DNA from: Alphaproteobacteria bacterium 41-28
GTDB taxonomy: Bacteria; Pseudomonadota; Alphaproteobacteria; UBA9655
Assembly (NCBI GenBank): GCA_001897795.1
Contig: MKUL01000058.1
Location: 1 to 45,502, forward strand
Direction of reading: 5' to 3'
DNA length: 45,502 bases
In this document: positions 1-8,152 of the stretch, piece after piece
Numbering within the stretch: position 1 is the stretch's first letter
Layout of the letters: each line of letters starts with the position of its first letter
Program-made: the position numbers and the translations under genes
The notes under the pieces: generated by a model
What the model saw: the letters and a program-made list of their open reading frames with translations, nothing else
What the model was told of the DNA's origin: nothing
The model's database searches: none

Positions 1-47
1 CCTCCTTTAATACACGGATATCATACACTATAATGTAAAAACTTAAA

Positions 48-560
48 TCAAAAATGCTCTAGTTCTCTTCTATGCGCTTCAGCCTTTTTGTCCCATCTTT
101 CTGCTGCATCCATATCTCTGAGGCCTCCCTTGGTTGTACGATATAAGTTAGCCAAGCTTTCTTCAGCCATTATAAGTAATCTTATTTCAGTCTTTTCGTC
201 GGCATTAATCGCGCCGAACTGAAGCCAGTTCCTCGCCTTCTCATATTCACCATTTTGCTCAGATAAAATACAAAGTGAAAGTTGAGCATTTATATTTTTT
301 CGTGATGCAGCTTTCAAATACCACTTTTTCGGTGCCTTAATATCCTTGTCTACGTCCACACCAAAATGAAATTTCTGACCTAATGTATACTGAGCCTCTG
401 CATTGCCCTTTTTAGCGGATTTTGTTAATTTCTTGATAGATATCGCTTTATAGTTCTTTTTAGATCCGTCATCCACCTTTTCTTCCATAGCAAAGGCGTT
501 CGTATTTAACATAAATCCTAATGCTAAACTGGATGTCACGAGCGTAGTATATAACCTCAT
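48..560 (-). CDS. Secreted Sel1-like (TPR-like) repeat protein
   Basis: A 170-residue protein. It starts with a Sec-type signal peptide: a short basic start, then a hydrophobic stretch to about residue 24 ending in an AFA-type cleavage site. Residues 45-85 contain a recognisable Sel1-like repeat (KGNAEAQYTLG, then a GVDVDKD loop and APKKWYLKAA), and weaker helical repeats follow to the C-terminus. Sel1 repeats are alpha/alpha solenoids used for protein-protein contacts in the periplasm, on the surface, or as secreted effectors. No enzymatic motif is visible. The ATG is followed directly by the signal peptide and is preceded by a GGGAGAAT ribosome site. The gene stands alone, with no gene close upstream. 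The partner and exact location cannot be read from the sequence. Confidence 0.75.
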   Translation of the reverse strand: MRLYTTLVTSSLALGFMLNTNAFAMEEKVDDGSKKNYKAISIKKLTKSAKKGNAEAQYTLGQKFHFGVDVDKDIKAPKKWYLKAASRKNINAQLSLCILSEQNGEYEKARNWLQFGAINADEKTEIRLLIMAEESLANLYRTTKGGLRDMDAAERWDKKAEAHRRELEHF

Positions 561-679
561 ATTATTCTCCCTATAGATTTATCAGTTTATGGAGAAGGAG
601 ATTATTTAACAAGTAAGACTTTGCTGTGGGTAGGGGTCACGGAATTGACAAAAAATTTTCCTAGTGGAGATGATTAGAG

Positions 680-865
680 CGCGTCATTCCGGAATTTAGC
701 TCCTCTTCTCGAAATCGCTGATTTAAATCAGGGATGAGAGTTACAGGAGGTTAATATCCGGAACCTAGAGCTATCTGCAATCGATTACCAGATTCCGGGT
801 ATTAAGAACCACTATTCCTTACCGCTTCGCGGATTCGGAAGTGGTTCTAATCTCGGAATGACGAT
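680..865. repeat. Composite of nested intergenic palindromes
   Basis: Three inverted repeats are nested in a non-coding stretch. The outer arms are CGTCATTCC (682-690) and GGAATGACG (855-863). An inner pair TTAATATCCGG (751-761) and CCGGGTATTAA (795-805) differs at one position. A further hairpin has AGAACCACT (805-813) and AGTGGTTCT (840-848) as arms. The layout resembles the short palindromic elements scattered in some alphaproteobacterial genomes. No ORF or protein remnant is visible in it. Function is unknown; it could be a non-autonomous mobile repeat or form RNA structure. Confidence 0.6.
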
Positions 866-896
866 CTGTGAGCTAGGTGAAACTAAAACACCATCC

Positions 897-1064
897 CTAT
901 ACCTCCCAGTTAACCTTTTGAAAATCTTCTTCTAGATAATCACAAAGTTGTCGCAAATGAAAAGCAGAGATGTTCAACTGATCAGCGAATCTCGACAGTT
1001 CTTGAAGACGGTAATTTATCCTTTTGAGAAAAAGGGCAGATACGACTATATTATCATCAGACAT
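897..1064 (-). CDS. Small hypothetical helical protein, 55 aa
   Basis: A short ORF that starts with ATG at 1064 and is preceded by a strong ribosome site (CGGAGG, 7 nt spacing), so it is probably translated. The product begins MSDDNIVV and is rich in Leu, Gln, Asp and Glu with heptad-like spacing (LFLKRINYRLQELS, then FHLRQLCDYLEED), which suggests two amphipathic helices. There is no signal peptide or membrane segment. I do not recognise a family. In the leader is a 14-bp hairpin (1096-1129). An unstarted reading frame upstream ends just before the ribosome site with the residues VEQVLDHLLDTEHNNP. The arrangement recalls the small overlapping pair at 43528-43903; similarity between the proteins is weak and may reflect only helical composition. 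Confidence 0.5.
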   Translation of the reverse strand: MSDDNIVVSALFLKRINYRLQELSRFADQLNISAFHLRQLCDYLEEDFQKVNWEV

Positions 1065-1095
1065 GATAATCCTCCGTTAAGGGTTGTTATGTTCA

Positions 1096-1140
1096 GTGTC
1101 GAGCAGGTGGTCTAGCACTTGTTCGACACGCTTATAAGCG
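1096..1140 (-). promoter_or_regulatory. Leader hairpin and palindrome upstream of the 55-aa gene
   Basis: GTGTCGAGCAGGTG (1096-1109) faces CACTTGTTCGACAC (1116-1129). This gives a 14-position stem with 12 Watson-Crick pairs and two positions that can wobble in one RNA orientation, closed by a 6-nt loop. It abuts the perfect palindrome CGCTTATAAGCG (1129-1140). It lies about 30-75 nt upstream of the start codon at 1064 and could be a leader structure or a protein-binding site. No run of T follows in the direction of the gene, so it does not look like a terminator. Confidence 0.4.
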
Positions 1141-1354
1141 TAGCACTCTTTTTTTATAATGCAATTCTTTTTTAAAGAAATTATCAAAAATAATAGCTTT
1201 TTTGATGAAGTTGTTTTTAAACTTGTACTGCTTGTACTGCGCCCAGGATATACTCTAGAGTATTATACTCATGCGTATATAAAATGCTAAGGAAGTTTCA
1301 AACTCCGAAATGACAGAGCCGTTGGGCATCTTAAGAAAAATTTTAAGAAAAAAA

Positions 1355-1436
1355 CTGGATTGCTTCGGAGCAAAGCTCCTCGCACAGTCGGGTGGGGTCG
1401 TCATTGCGAGGCTCTGAAAGAGCCGAAGCAATCCAG
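1355..1436. repeat. Palindromic intergenic repeat (CTGGATTGCTTCGG type)
   Basis: CTGGATTGCTTCGG (1355-1368) is perfectly repeated in inverted form at 1423-1436. The interior carries GTCATTGCGAGGCTCT and an AGCCGAAGC segment. The combination of 'attgcgagg' and 'gaagcaatccag' is typical of a widespread class of short palindromic repeats in gamma- and alphaproteobacteria. The rest of 1130-1600 is AT-rich. It contains the 14-bp palindrome ATACTCTAGAGTAT (1250-1263) and a doubled CTTGTACTG (from 1222), but no convincing gene. Confidence 0.6.
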
Positions 1437-1667
1437 AATTTTAACGATTTGAGTTTAGCTACGTATATTGGGTAAACGTTATTATCGGAAAATCTACATT
1501 TCTATAATTATTTTTAATTCCTCCTCAACCGATGCAAAATTGACTACAATACAGCCAATTCCTCGTTTTTTTGTGTAACTTATTGAAAACATAGGGCAAC
1601 ATTTCATTTGAATTTATCGTCACTTCCTGCTTACACTTCCCCGTCTTTTATTAACAACAAGGATGGT

Positions 1668-3023
1668 ATGATGACAACGGAAGTTGAGGCGATTTCTCGA
1701 AAAGAAGGCGGGGTCTTTGAGAGGGTCTTTTCTGCTGAAAAAGGAAGTTATACTTATTGGCGCATGCGTATGTTATACGCGACCATCATTGGATATGCGG
1801 CCTTCTATCTCGTTCGCCAGAATCTCTCCATGACCATCCCCAGCATTGGTTCAGAATTTGGATATTCTAAATTTGATTTAGGGTGGATCGCCACCGTTTT
1901 TTCTATCACTTATGGGGTCGGAAAACTTGTCAATGGCTATTTAAGCGATAGATCTGATGCTCGTTATTTTATGTCCATCGGTCTTTTCCTCTCTGCTGTT
2001 GTCAGCATTATTATGGGGCTTGGATCGGGCCTTTTCTTTTTCGCGCTTCTTTGGGGACTCAATGGATGTTTCCAGTCCATGGGATGGCCTGCCTGCGCAC
2101 GGGTGATTACTCACTGGTTCAGTCCCAAAGAACTTGGATCTAAATGGGCTCTCTGGGCCTCTTCCCATCAAATTGGAGCGGTTGCCATTTTTGGGATGGG
2201 GGGATTTCTTATCGAATACTCGGGGTGGCGTTCTGCTTTTATTGTGCCTGCATTTGTTTCCATGGGCCTAGCTTTTTTCTTGTTCAATCGTCTTCGTGAC
2301 ACCCCAAAACAAGTGGGACTTCCTCCTGTTGAAGAATATAAAGGAGATGTGGACCATGTTTCCCATGTCTATGAAGAGCGCATTACTTTCAAAGAAGTTC
2401 TCACAACAGTTTTAGCCAATAGGCTTGTGTGGTATATGGCGATTGCTAATATGTGTCTTTATATTCCGCGGATGGGTATTTTTTTCTGGGCTCCTACCTT
2501 TTTAAAGGAATATAAGGGAGTAACTCTTATTACTGCTGGCCTACAGCTCGTCTCCTTTGAAATTGCTTGCCTTTTCGGGGGAATCGCTGCGGGTTGGATT
2601 TCCGATAAACTTTTTGCAGGCCGCCGAGGCCCTATTGCAACTGTTTTCTTAATTGGGCTTGCCATCACTCTGTTCATTTTTTGGAAAATTCCTCCAGGAT
2701 ACCCGTTGTTAGATGCGCTCATCCTGATCGTTGCAGGTTTCCTGCTCAATGGTCCCCAAGTTCTTAATGGTGTTGCAACAGCTGACTTTGCATCAAAACG
2801 TGCCGTTGGTGTTGCAACAGGCATCACAGGTGTCTGCGCCTATGCGGGTTCTGCCCTTGCTTCAGGTGCTGGATTCGGGAAATTAGTGGAAGTTTACGGA
2901 TGGGAAGGAGGATTTCTCCTTTTCATCCTAGCTTCGCTTATTGGGGCTTTTTTCTTTGCCCTTACCTGGAACAATCGGGCAAAAATCCTTGATGAAAAGG
3001 GAGAAGCCGCAGTCCCTAGCTAA
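1668..3023 (+). CDS. MFS transporter, organophosphate:phosphate antiporter (GlpT/UhpC-like) family
   Basis: A polytopic protein of about 451 residues with 12 predicted membrane helices. The N-terminal half has the hallmarks of the OPA family (GlpT, UhpT, UhpC, PgtP): YLVRQNLS in helix 1, FSITYGVGKLVNGYLSDRSDARYF spread over helix 2 and the following loop, then LNGCFQSMGWPACARVITHWF and a WALWASSHQ segment. Known members exchange inorganic phosphate for glycerol-3-phosphate, hexose phosphates or phosphoglycerate across the inner membrane, or sense them (UhpC). Substrate cannot be fixed here. The longest ORF begins at a TTG at 1608; I prefer the ATG at 1668, which has an AAGGA five bases upstream. 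The stop codon overlaps that of convergent erpA. In a host-associated bacterium this could import host sugar phosphates, which is inference. Confidence 0.8.
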   Translation: MMTTEVEAISRKEGGVFERVFSAEKGSYTYWRMRMLYATIIGYAAFYLVRQNLSMTIPSIGSEFGYSKFDLGWIATVFSITYGVGKLVNGYLSDRSDARYFMSIGLFLSAVVSIIMGLGSGLFFFALLWGLNGCFQSMGWPACARVITHWFSPKELGSKWALWASSHQIGAVAIFGMGGFLIEYSGWRSAFIVPAFVSMGLAFFLFNRLRDTPKQVGLPPVEEYKGDVDHVSHVYEERITFKEVLTTVLANRLVWYMAIANMCLYIPRMGIFFWAPTFLKEYKGVTLITAGLQLVSFEIACLFGGIAAGWISDKLFAGRRGPIATVFLIGLAITLFIFWKIPPGYPLLDALILIVAGFLLNGPQVLNGVATADFASKRAVGVATGITGVCAYAGSALASGAGFGKLVEVYGWEGGFLLFILASLIGAFFFALTWNNRAKILDEKGEAAVPS

Positions 3024-3349
3024 ATCGAAAAAGAACTGCCACATCCACAGGATGAACTCGCGTTTGGATTTTTGATTTGAAAGGAAGAACCAATGAGCTC
3101 CTCTATATAATCGATTTGAGATCCTTCAAGAAGGGCAAGGGAAGCCTCATCAACCGCAACCGTGACCCCTTTGTCTTCAAAAACAAGGTCATCTTCATGG
3201 ACTTTATCGTCCAAGGAAAAACCATACTGAAACCCGGCGCACCCTCCTCCTGAAACCATAATGCGGAACATTTGTGGAGCAGAGCTTGTTTCTTCCTCAA
3301 TAAGGCTCAGAATCTTGAGGGCAGCATTTTCGGTAAGTGTTAACGTCAT
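3020..3349 (-). CDS. erpA: A-type iron-sulfur cluster carrier, ErpA/HesB family
   Basis: A 109-residue cytosolic protein covering the whole HesB/IscA fold. The three conserved cysteines are present: one in SGGGCAGFQYGF and two in the C-terminal CGCGSSF. These bind a [2Fe-2S] or [4Fe-4S] cluster that is passed to apo-proteins. The spacing and the GGGCAGFQY variant fit the ErpA branch, which in alphaproteobacteria usually sits next to dgt and argS. Here argS is the next gene but points the other way, and no dgt lies between them. The gene converges on the MFS transporter, sharing a CTAA overlap of the two stop codons. Ribosome site before the ATG is weak. Confidence 0.9.
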   Translation of the reverse strand: MTLTLTENAALKILSLIEEETSSAPQMFRIMVSGGGCAGFQYGFSLDDKVHEDDLVFEDKGVTVAVDEASLALLEGSQIDYIEELIGSSFQIKNPNASSSCGCGSSFSI

Positions 3350-3365
3350 TTAAAACCTATTATCT

Positions 3366-3380
3366 ATCAATATGATTGAT
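3366..3380. promoter_or_regulatory. Short palindrome upstream of erpA
   Basis: ATCAAT-ATG-ATTGAT forms a perfect 6-bp dyad with a 3-bp spacer 17 bases upstream of the erpA start. Its position fits a repressor or activator site in the erpA promoter region, but the motif matches no regulator I can name and could be chance in AT-rich DNA. Confidence 0.25.
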
Positions 3381-3511
3381 ATAGTGTACCTTACTTAAAG
3401 ATTTTAGTGGGAGAAAATAAATTCTGCTAGTCCCATACCAACAATCGTATCGGAAAAATGAATTGTACGGCTTCCTGGATAAATGACAACATATATGACT
3501 GATCACATTTT

Positions 3512-3552
3512 ATCCGAGGTAATCTAAAATTCAACTTTAGAATACCTCGGAT
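3512..3552. repeat. 17-bp inverted repeat (hairpin) beside the large repeat
   Basis: ATCCGAGGTAATCTAAA (3512-3528) faces TTTAGAATACCTCGGAT (3536-3552). One position differs and the loop is 7 nt. It could fold as a strong hairpin on either strand, and it lies directly left of the 50-bp inverted repeat at 3562-3728, so the two may form one composite element. There is no T-run on either side, so a simple intrinsic terminator is unlikely. Confidence 0.5.
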
Positions 3553-3561
3553 GTTGAAGGT

Positions 3562-3728
3562 CCCCTCACCCGCCACTTCGTGGCGACCTCTCCCACAAGG
3601 GGGAGAGGTAATCCATAACAATGATCAAAGAACGAACTTCTTAAACCACAGTTACGGCATTGATCGTGTTCAAAAGACTTACCTCTCCCCCTTGTGGGAG
3701 AGGTCGCCACGAAGTGGCGGGTGAGGGG
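3562..3728. repeat. Perfect 50-bp inverted repeat between erpA and argS
   Basis: Bases 3562-3611 are the exact reverse complement of 3679-3728, separated by 67 bases. Each arm contains two palindromic sub-blocks: CGCCACTTCGTGGCG and the CCTCTCCC...GGGAGAGG type. The CTCTCCCACAAGGGGGAGAG motif belongs to a class of intergenic repeats common in alphaproteobacteria. Perfect identity between arms suggests recent insertion or gene conversion. The whole stretch 3350-3825 lacks a credible gene; ORFs in it are shadows of the repeat. Confidence 0.75.
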
Positions 3729-3825
3729 GGAATCCACTGGGAATAGGTATTGAACAGCCTGTTGGACGAATCCTTCTCTATGTGCTAAAACGTTGTCTTA
3801 GTATTTGACACATAGTGATAGAGAA

Positions 3826-5571
3826 ATGAACTTTTTCCATACCTTCCGGGAGCAGATTTCAAAGGCTCTGGAGACCCTTATCAAAAAAGGGCTTCTGCCT
3901 GATGGCCTTGATTTTGAGAAAATTACAACAGAACCGCCGCGTGACCCAGCCCATGGAGACCTGGCAACGAATGCTGCCATGATCTTGGCAAAATCAACCC
4001 AAAAAAACCCACGAGAGCTGGGAGAATTGATTGGGAAGGAATTAGAAAACCTTCCCTATGTTGAAGAAGTTTCTGTTGCAGGCCCCGGCTTTATCAATCT
4101 AAAGCTTTCTCCCGAATTTTGGTATCAAGAGCTGATCACCATTTTAGAAAAGAAAGACGAGTATGGCGCTTCTACAATCGGGCTTGGAGAGAAAATCAAT
4201 CTCGAATATGTCTCAGCCAACCCTACTGGTCCCATCCATGCAGGCCATGGGCGTGTGGCCATTGTAGCTGATGTGCTCGCCAATCTTTTAGAAAAAGTTG
4301 GATACCGCGTTTTACGTGAATATTATATCAACGATGCAGGAGCTCAAGCAGAGAAACTCGCACAATCTACCTATCTTAGGTATCGAGAAGCCCTCGGTGA
4401 AAAAATAGATCAAATCCCGGAGGGCTACTATCCAGGAGATTATTTAAAAGAAGTCGGCCAAGCTTTAGCGACGCGAGATGGGGCAAAGTGGCTTTCTGCT
4501 TCAGAAAAAGAATGGTTAGACTCTTTCCGGGAATTTACGGTCAATGCCATGATGTCAAATATCCGCAAGGATCTCGATCTTATGGGGATTTCTCATGAAG
4601 TTTTCACATCAGAAACAGAACTTTATAAAGCTGGTGCTATAGAAGCCGCAATCAAAACGCTTAAAGAAAATGGCCTTATTTACGAGGGAATTCTTGAACC
4701 TCCTAAAGGAAAAATTGTCGAGGATTGGGAGCCACGCCCCCAACTTCTTTTTCGCTCCGTTGATTTCGGGGATGATGTGGATAGACCCCTTCAAAAATCG
4801 AATGGGTCTTGGACTTATTTTGCAGGGGATATCGCCTATCATTATGATAAATTCCTTCGTGGTTATCATCAGATGATTGATGTCTGGGGAGCTGATCATG
4901 GGGGATATGTCAAACGAGTGACCTCGGCTGTAAAAGCAATTACCAAAGATCGTGGCCATCTTGACGTGATTATTTGTCAAATCGTGAATTTTATGGAAGG
5001 AGGACAGCCCGTTAAAATGTCAAAACGGGCAGGAACTTTTATTGAGGTTAGGGATGTCATTGAAAAAGTGGGGAAAGATCCTTTCCGTTTTATGATGATC
5101 ACTCGCAAAAGTGATGCCCATTTAGACTTTGACTTTCAAAAGGTTCTCGAACAAACAAAAGACAACCCCGTCTTTTATATTCAATATGCTCACGCCCGTT
5201 GTCACTCTGTTATGCGCATGGCAAGGGAAGTCTTCCCGGATTGGGAAAAAACGCCCGCGCAGGGATTAGATCTCCTTAAGGATCAAAATGAACTCCAACT
5301 CCTTAAGCTTCTTGCTGGCTGGCCTCGACAAGTAGAAATTGCAGCTCTTGCCCGAGAGCCTCATCGCTTAAGTTATTATCTCTATGAAATTGCCCAGCAG
5401 TTTCATATGCTATGGAATAAAGGAAAAGAAAACACTTATCTACGTTTTATTGTTGCACAAAACCATGAGCTCACACGCGCACGATTGGCTATGATTCAAG
5501 GAGTTGCTCACGTAATCGCCTCCGGACTTAACATATTTGGCGTCACCCCTGTTGAGGAGATGAGAGAATGA
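3826..5571 (+). CDS. argS: Arginyl-tRNA synthetase
   Basis: About 581 residues, close to the family norm. The enzyme charges tRNA-Arg with arginine at the cost of ATP. Visible domains: the N-terminal additional domain (residues 1-110, with DFEKITTEPPRDPAHGD), a class I catalytic core with the HIGH-type motif as HAGHGR (His near residue 138, after NPTGPI), the KMSKR loop intact (near residue 397), and the C-terminal anticodon-binding helical domain ending NIFGVTPVEEMRE. I chose ATG 3826 over the upstream TTG at 3805 because MNFFHTFREQI is the usual family start; the ribosome site is weak. It is the first gene of an overlapping operon: its stop overlaps the start of the SPOR gene in an ATGA arrangement. 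Confidence 0.97.
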   Translation: MNFFHTFREQISKALETLIKKGLLPDGLDFEKITTEPPRDPAHGDLATNAAMILAKSTQKNPRELGELIGKELENLPYVEEVSVAGPGFINLKLSPEFWYQELITILEKKDEYGASTIGLGEKINLEYVSANPTGPIHAGHGRVAIVADVLANLLEKVGYRVLREYYINDAGAQAEKLAQSTYLRYREALGEKIDQIPEGYYPGDYLKEVGQALATRDGAKWLSASEKEWLDSFREFTVNAMMSNIRKDLDLMGISHEVFTSETELYKAGAIEAAIKTLKENGLIYEGILEPPKGKIVEDWEPRPQLLFRSVDFGDDVDRPLQKSNGSWTYFAGDIAYHYDKFLRGYHQMIDVWGADHGGYVKRVTSAVKAITKDRGHLDVIICQIVNFMEGGQPVKMSKRAGTFIEVRDVIEKVGKDPFRFMMITRKSDAHLDFDFQKVLEQTKDNPVFYIQYAHARCHSVMRMAREVFPDWEKTPAQGLDLLKDQNELQLLKLLAGWPRQVEIAALAREPHRLSYYLYEIAQQFHMLWNKGKENTYLRFIVAQNHELTRARLAMIQGVAHVIASGLNIFGVTPVEEMRE

Positions 5572-6344
5572 CATTTTCACCTAATGACGACGATCGCTTA
5601 TGGAAAGGCTCTCGGCAAAGGGTCTGGTTTCGGTTTACCACCCCTTTGCGGTACCTCATTTTTCTGATCCTCCTTATTTGCTTTATTGTTGCTCTATGGT
5701 ATTTGTTATCGCCTGTTAGCCGTAACTATAATAAAGCTGATCTTGCTCTCATTCGAGTCGACGAAACCCCTTATAAAGTCAAGGCCAAAGACCAAGGCCT
5801 CCCGAACATCAAACATCAAGATAAACTCGTTTATGGGCGGATTCGTAATGATCAAGACACACCCCCTGTCGAACATATTCTGCCTGACCCTGAACCTCCC
5901 ACAGCTCAAATCATGGAGAGTGAATCCACCCTCAAAATGGTCGACCAATATGTTCCAGAAAATATCGACCTTGAAAAAGTTGAGGAGTCACCTCTCAAAG
6001 ACCCCAAGGACACCCCTCCTCCCCTTGCTTCTATCGAAGACTTGATTGAAGACCAGCCTTCAGAAAAACCTGCGCAGGAAAAAAAGGTTGCCAAAGGAAC
6101 CATCCTCGTTCAGCTGGGTTCTCTCAAAAGTCATGATTTGGCTGAATTGGAATGGAAACGCATTTCCCAAAAACATCAGGATGTTTTGAGTGACCTCGAC
6201 TCTATGATCCAAAAAGTTGATTTGGGGGCCGATCAAGGAATTTATTATCGGTTACGCACTGGCCCCTTTGAAAGTGATGAAGAAGCTAAGAAAATATGCG
6301 CGAGTCTTAAAGAAAGAAAGGTAGACTGCCTTGTCATTCATTAA
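5568..6344 (+). CDS. SPOR-domain inner-membrane protein
   Basis: A 258-residue bitopic protein. A short cytoplasmic N-terminus is followed by one membrane anchor at about residues 27-47 (LRYLIFLILLICFIVALWYL). A long acidic, proline-rich linker spans about residues 55-175, and a C-terminal SPOR domain covers roughly 178-258 (KGTILVQLGS, YYRLRTGPF, CLVIH). SPOR domains bind peptidoglycan stripped of stem peptides, at division sites. The gene lies between argS and nagZ, as in most alphaproteobacteria, which supports a role in cell-wall metabolism or division. Its ATG overlaps the argS stop by four bases. Confidence 0.85.
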   Translation: MTFSPNDDDRLWKGSRQRVWFRFTTPLRYLIFLILLICFIVALWYLLSPVSRNYNKADLALIRVDETPYKVKAKDQGLPNIKHQDKLVYGRIRNDQDTPPVEHILPDPEPPTAQIMESESTLKMVDQYVPENIDLEKVEESPLKDPKDTPPPLASIEDLIEDQPSEKPAQEKKVAKGTILVQLGSLKSHDLAELEWKRISQKHQDVLSDLDSMIQKVDLGADQGIYYRLRTGPFESDEEAKKICASLKERKVDCLVIH

Positions 6345-7260
6345 TTCCTCATCCCCCGTCATTTTTGGGTGTTCAGGACATACCTTAAGCTCTACGGAAA
6401 GGTCTTTTTTTGAAGAGAATCAACCCCTTGGTTTTATTCTCTTTAAACGTAACATCCAAGACAGACTTCAACTTAAAGCACTCATTGCTGATTTAAAATC
6501 AACCCTTCAACAGGATAATCCGCCCATTCTTATTGATCAAGAGGGGGGTCGCGTGGCTCGTCTTACCTCGCCACATTGGTTTCATCCCCCTGCAAGCGCA
6601 CAACTTGTAACAAATAATATTATCGAATCTAAAAAGCGTGTTTATGAAACCTATGCTCGAATTGCTGAAGACTTGCGTGATGTGGGAATTACGGTCAATT
6701 GTGCCCCTGTCTTAGACCTTAATGTCGCGAGCGCTGATCCTATCATGGGCGATCGGACCTTTAGTGCAAATCCTGAGGTTGTGGCTGAATTAGGATCAGT
6801 CGCCATTAAAGCCCTTGAAGAAGGGGGAATCATTCCCGTTATGAAGCATATCCCCGGCCATGGGGCTGCAACGTGCGATAGTCATGAATTCTTGCCTGTC
6901 GTTCCCCTTTCTTATAATGAGCTGCTACCCCATTTTTTACCCTTTAAAGAAAATACCAATTGTCTTTGGGCCATGACCGCACATATCCTTTATTCTTCTA
7001 TTGACCCTCACTACACGGCAACACAATCTTCTCTTGTTATTCATGAAGTTATTCGCAGAAACATTGGATTTCAGGGATTTCTCATCAGTGATGATTTGGG
7101 GATGAAAGCCCTGAGGGGAAGTTTTGCGAATCGCGCCAGCGCATCCCTTAAAGCGGGATGCGATGCGGTATTACATTGTTCTGGAATAATGGAAGAAATG
7201 ATTGAGGTTATGGAAGGAGTTGCCCCCTTCTCCGTTTTCTTACAAAGGCAGGTCAACTGA
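6331..7260 (+). CDS. nagZ: Beta-N-acetylhexosaminidase NagZ (GH3)
   Basis: A 309-residue glycoside hydrolase family 3 enzyme that removes N-acetylglucosamine from anhydro-muropeptides during cytosolic cell-wall recycling. Key motifs are intact: DQEGGRVARL near residue 70, the KHIPGHG...DSH loop near residues 172-185 that carries the Asp/His catalytic dyad of bacterial NagZ, and the nucleophile motif SDDLGM near residue 254. No signal peptide is present, as expected. Translation most likely starts at TTG 6331, which overlaps the end of the SPOR gene by 14 bases and has GAAAGG upstream; no ATG lies before the conserved N-terminus. Its stop codon overlaps the start of the M50 protease gene (TGATG). 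Confidence 0.93.
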   Translation: MSFINSSSPVIFGCSGHTLSSTERSFFEENQPLGFILFKRNIQDRLQLKALIADLKSTLQQDNPPILIDQEGGRVARLTSPHWFHPPASAQLVTNNIIESKKRVYETYARIAEDLRDVGITVNCAPVLDLNVASADPIMGDRTFSANPEVVAELGSVAIKALEEGGIIPVMKHIPGHGAATCDSHEFLPVVPLSYNELLPHFLPFKENTNCLWAMTAHILYSSIDPHYTATQSSLVIHEVIRRNIGFQGFLISDDLGMKALRGSFANRASASLKAGCDAVLHCSGIMEEMIEVMEGVAPFSVFLQRQVN

Positions 7261-7919
7261 TGGATACCCTCCTCCGCATAATTATCATTGGAATACCGAT
7301 CCTCTTAGCCATTACCCTCCATGAAGCTGCCCATGGGTATGCGGCCCTTCGATATGGGGATGATACAGCGAAACTTATGGGGCGCGTTTCCCTGAACCCT
7401 TTACGTCATGTAGACCCCATTGGCACGATTCTTATACCTGGTCTTTTGCTGCTTGTGGGATCGCCTGTTTTATTTGGCTACGCTAAACCGGTCCCTGTCA
7501 ATTTTAGCCGACTCCGGAATCCCCGCAGAGACAGTGTTCTCGTTGCTGGTGCTGGACCTGCTACAAATATTTTACTGGCCTTTATTTCAGCCCTTCTCTT
7601 TCATGTGCTGATCTTTTTCCCCCCTACAATCGTTCCTTTGCTTCACGAAATGCTCACTTTTTCCGTACTAATCAATGTAACCCTCGCTGTTTTCAATATG
7701 CTCCCCGTTCCTCCGCTTGACGGGGGTCGGGTAGCTGTTGGGCTTTTACCCGATAGCCTCGCCCTGCCGTTAGCCCGCCTTGAACCCTATGGAATTTTCA
7801 TTATTTTTGGGTTGATTCTGATTCCGCCCTTTTTCGGTATTAATGTTTTAGCTTGGCTTATTTTGCATCCAATTCATTTAATTATTGAATTTATTTCGCT
7901 TTTAGCTGGATTATCTTAA
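7260..7919 (+). CDS. Site-2 protease family (peptidase M50) membrane protein
   Basis: A 219-residue polytopic metalloprotease. The zinc-binding HEAAH motif is at residues 21-25 in the first membrane helix. The second conserved block, NMLPVPPLDGGRV, which supplies the third zinc ligand (Asp), lies at about residues 143-155. Between them is the MGRVSLNPLRHVDPIGT loop typical of the short YwhC-like S2P group without PDZ or CBS domains. The family cleaves substrates within the membrane; the target is not known. In many alphaproteobacteria scpA and scpB lie between nagZ and tatA; only this gene does here. Start ATG overlaps the nagZ stop by one base. Confidence 0.9.
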   Translation: MDTLLRIIIIGIPILLAITLHEAAHGYAALRYGDDTAKLMGRVSLNPLRHVDPIGTILIPGLLLLVGSPVLFGYAKPVPVNFSRLRNPRRDSVLVAGAGPATNILLAFISALLFHVLIFFPPTIVPLLHEMLTFSVLINVTLAVFNMLPVPPLDGGRVAVGLLPDSLALPLARLEPYGIFIIFGLILIPPFFGINVLAWLILHPIHLIIEFISLLAGLS

Positions 7920-7963
7920 AAAAGTGATTATATTACCTTATGTATTTATAAAGGAGTACACCT

Positions 7964-8152
7964 ATGGGATTAAGTTTAAGCCATCTTCTAATTGTTCTCG
8001 TCGCTGTCCTCGTTGTCTTTGGAGCAGGACGTCTCCCTTCCATCATGAAGGATTTGGCCAGAGGTCTAAAATCTTTTAAGGAAGGCCTGAGGGACGGTGA
8101 AGAAAAACCGCATCTTCTTGCTGATGAGTCAAAGCACGAGAAAGAATCATGA
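7964..8152 (+). CDS. tatA: Twin-arginine translocase subunit TatA
   Basis: A 62-residue protein with an N-terminal membrane helix ([21 protein letters not shown]), the FGAGRLP hinge and an amphipathic helix ([16 protein letters not shown]), followed by a short charged tail. TatA oligomerises to form the path for folded Tat substrates across the inner membrane. A clear AAAGGAG ribosome site precedes the ATG. The final ATGA overlaps the tatB start. Confidence 0.93.
   Translation: MGLSLSHLLIVLVAVLVVFGAGRLPSIMKDLARGLKSFKEGLRDGEEKPHLLADESKHEKES

Noticed and set aside
2459..2827. Minus-strand ORF within the OPA transporter
   Set aside because: Composition is that of an antisense frame of a membrane-protein gene; no ribosome site or family.
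3427..3737. Short ORFs on the minus strand between erpA and argS
   Set aside because: Both are produced by the inverted-repeat arms read through in one frame; no start signals and repetitive composition.
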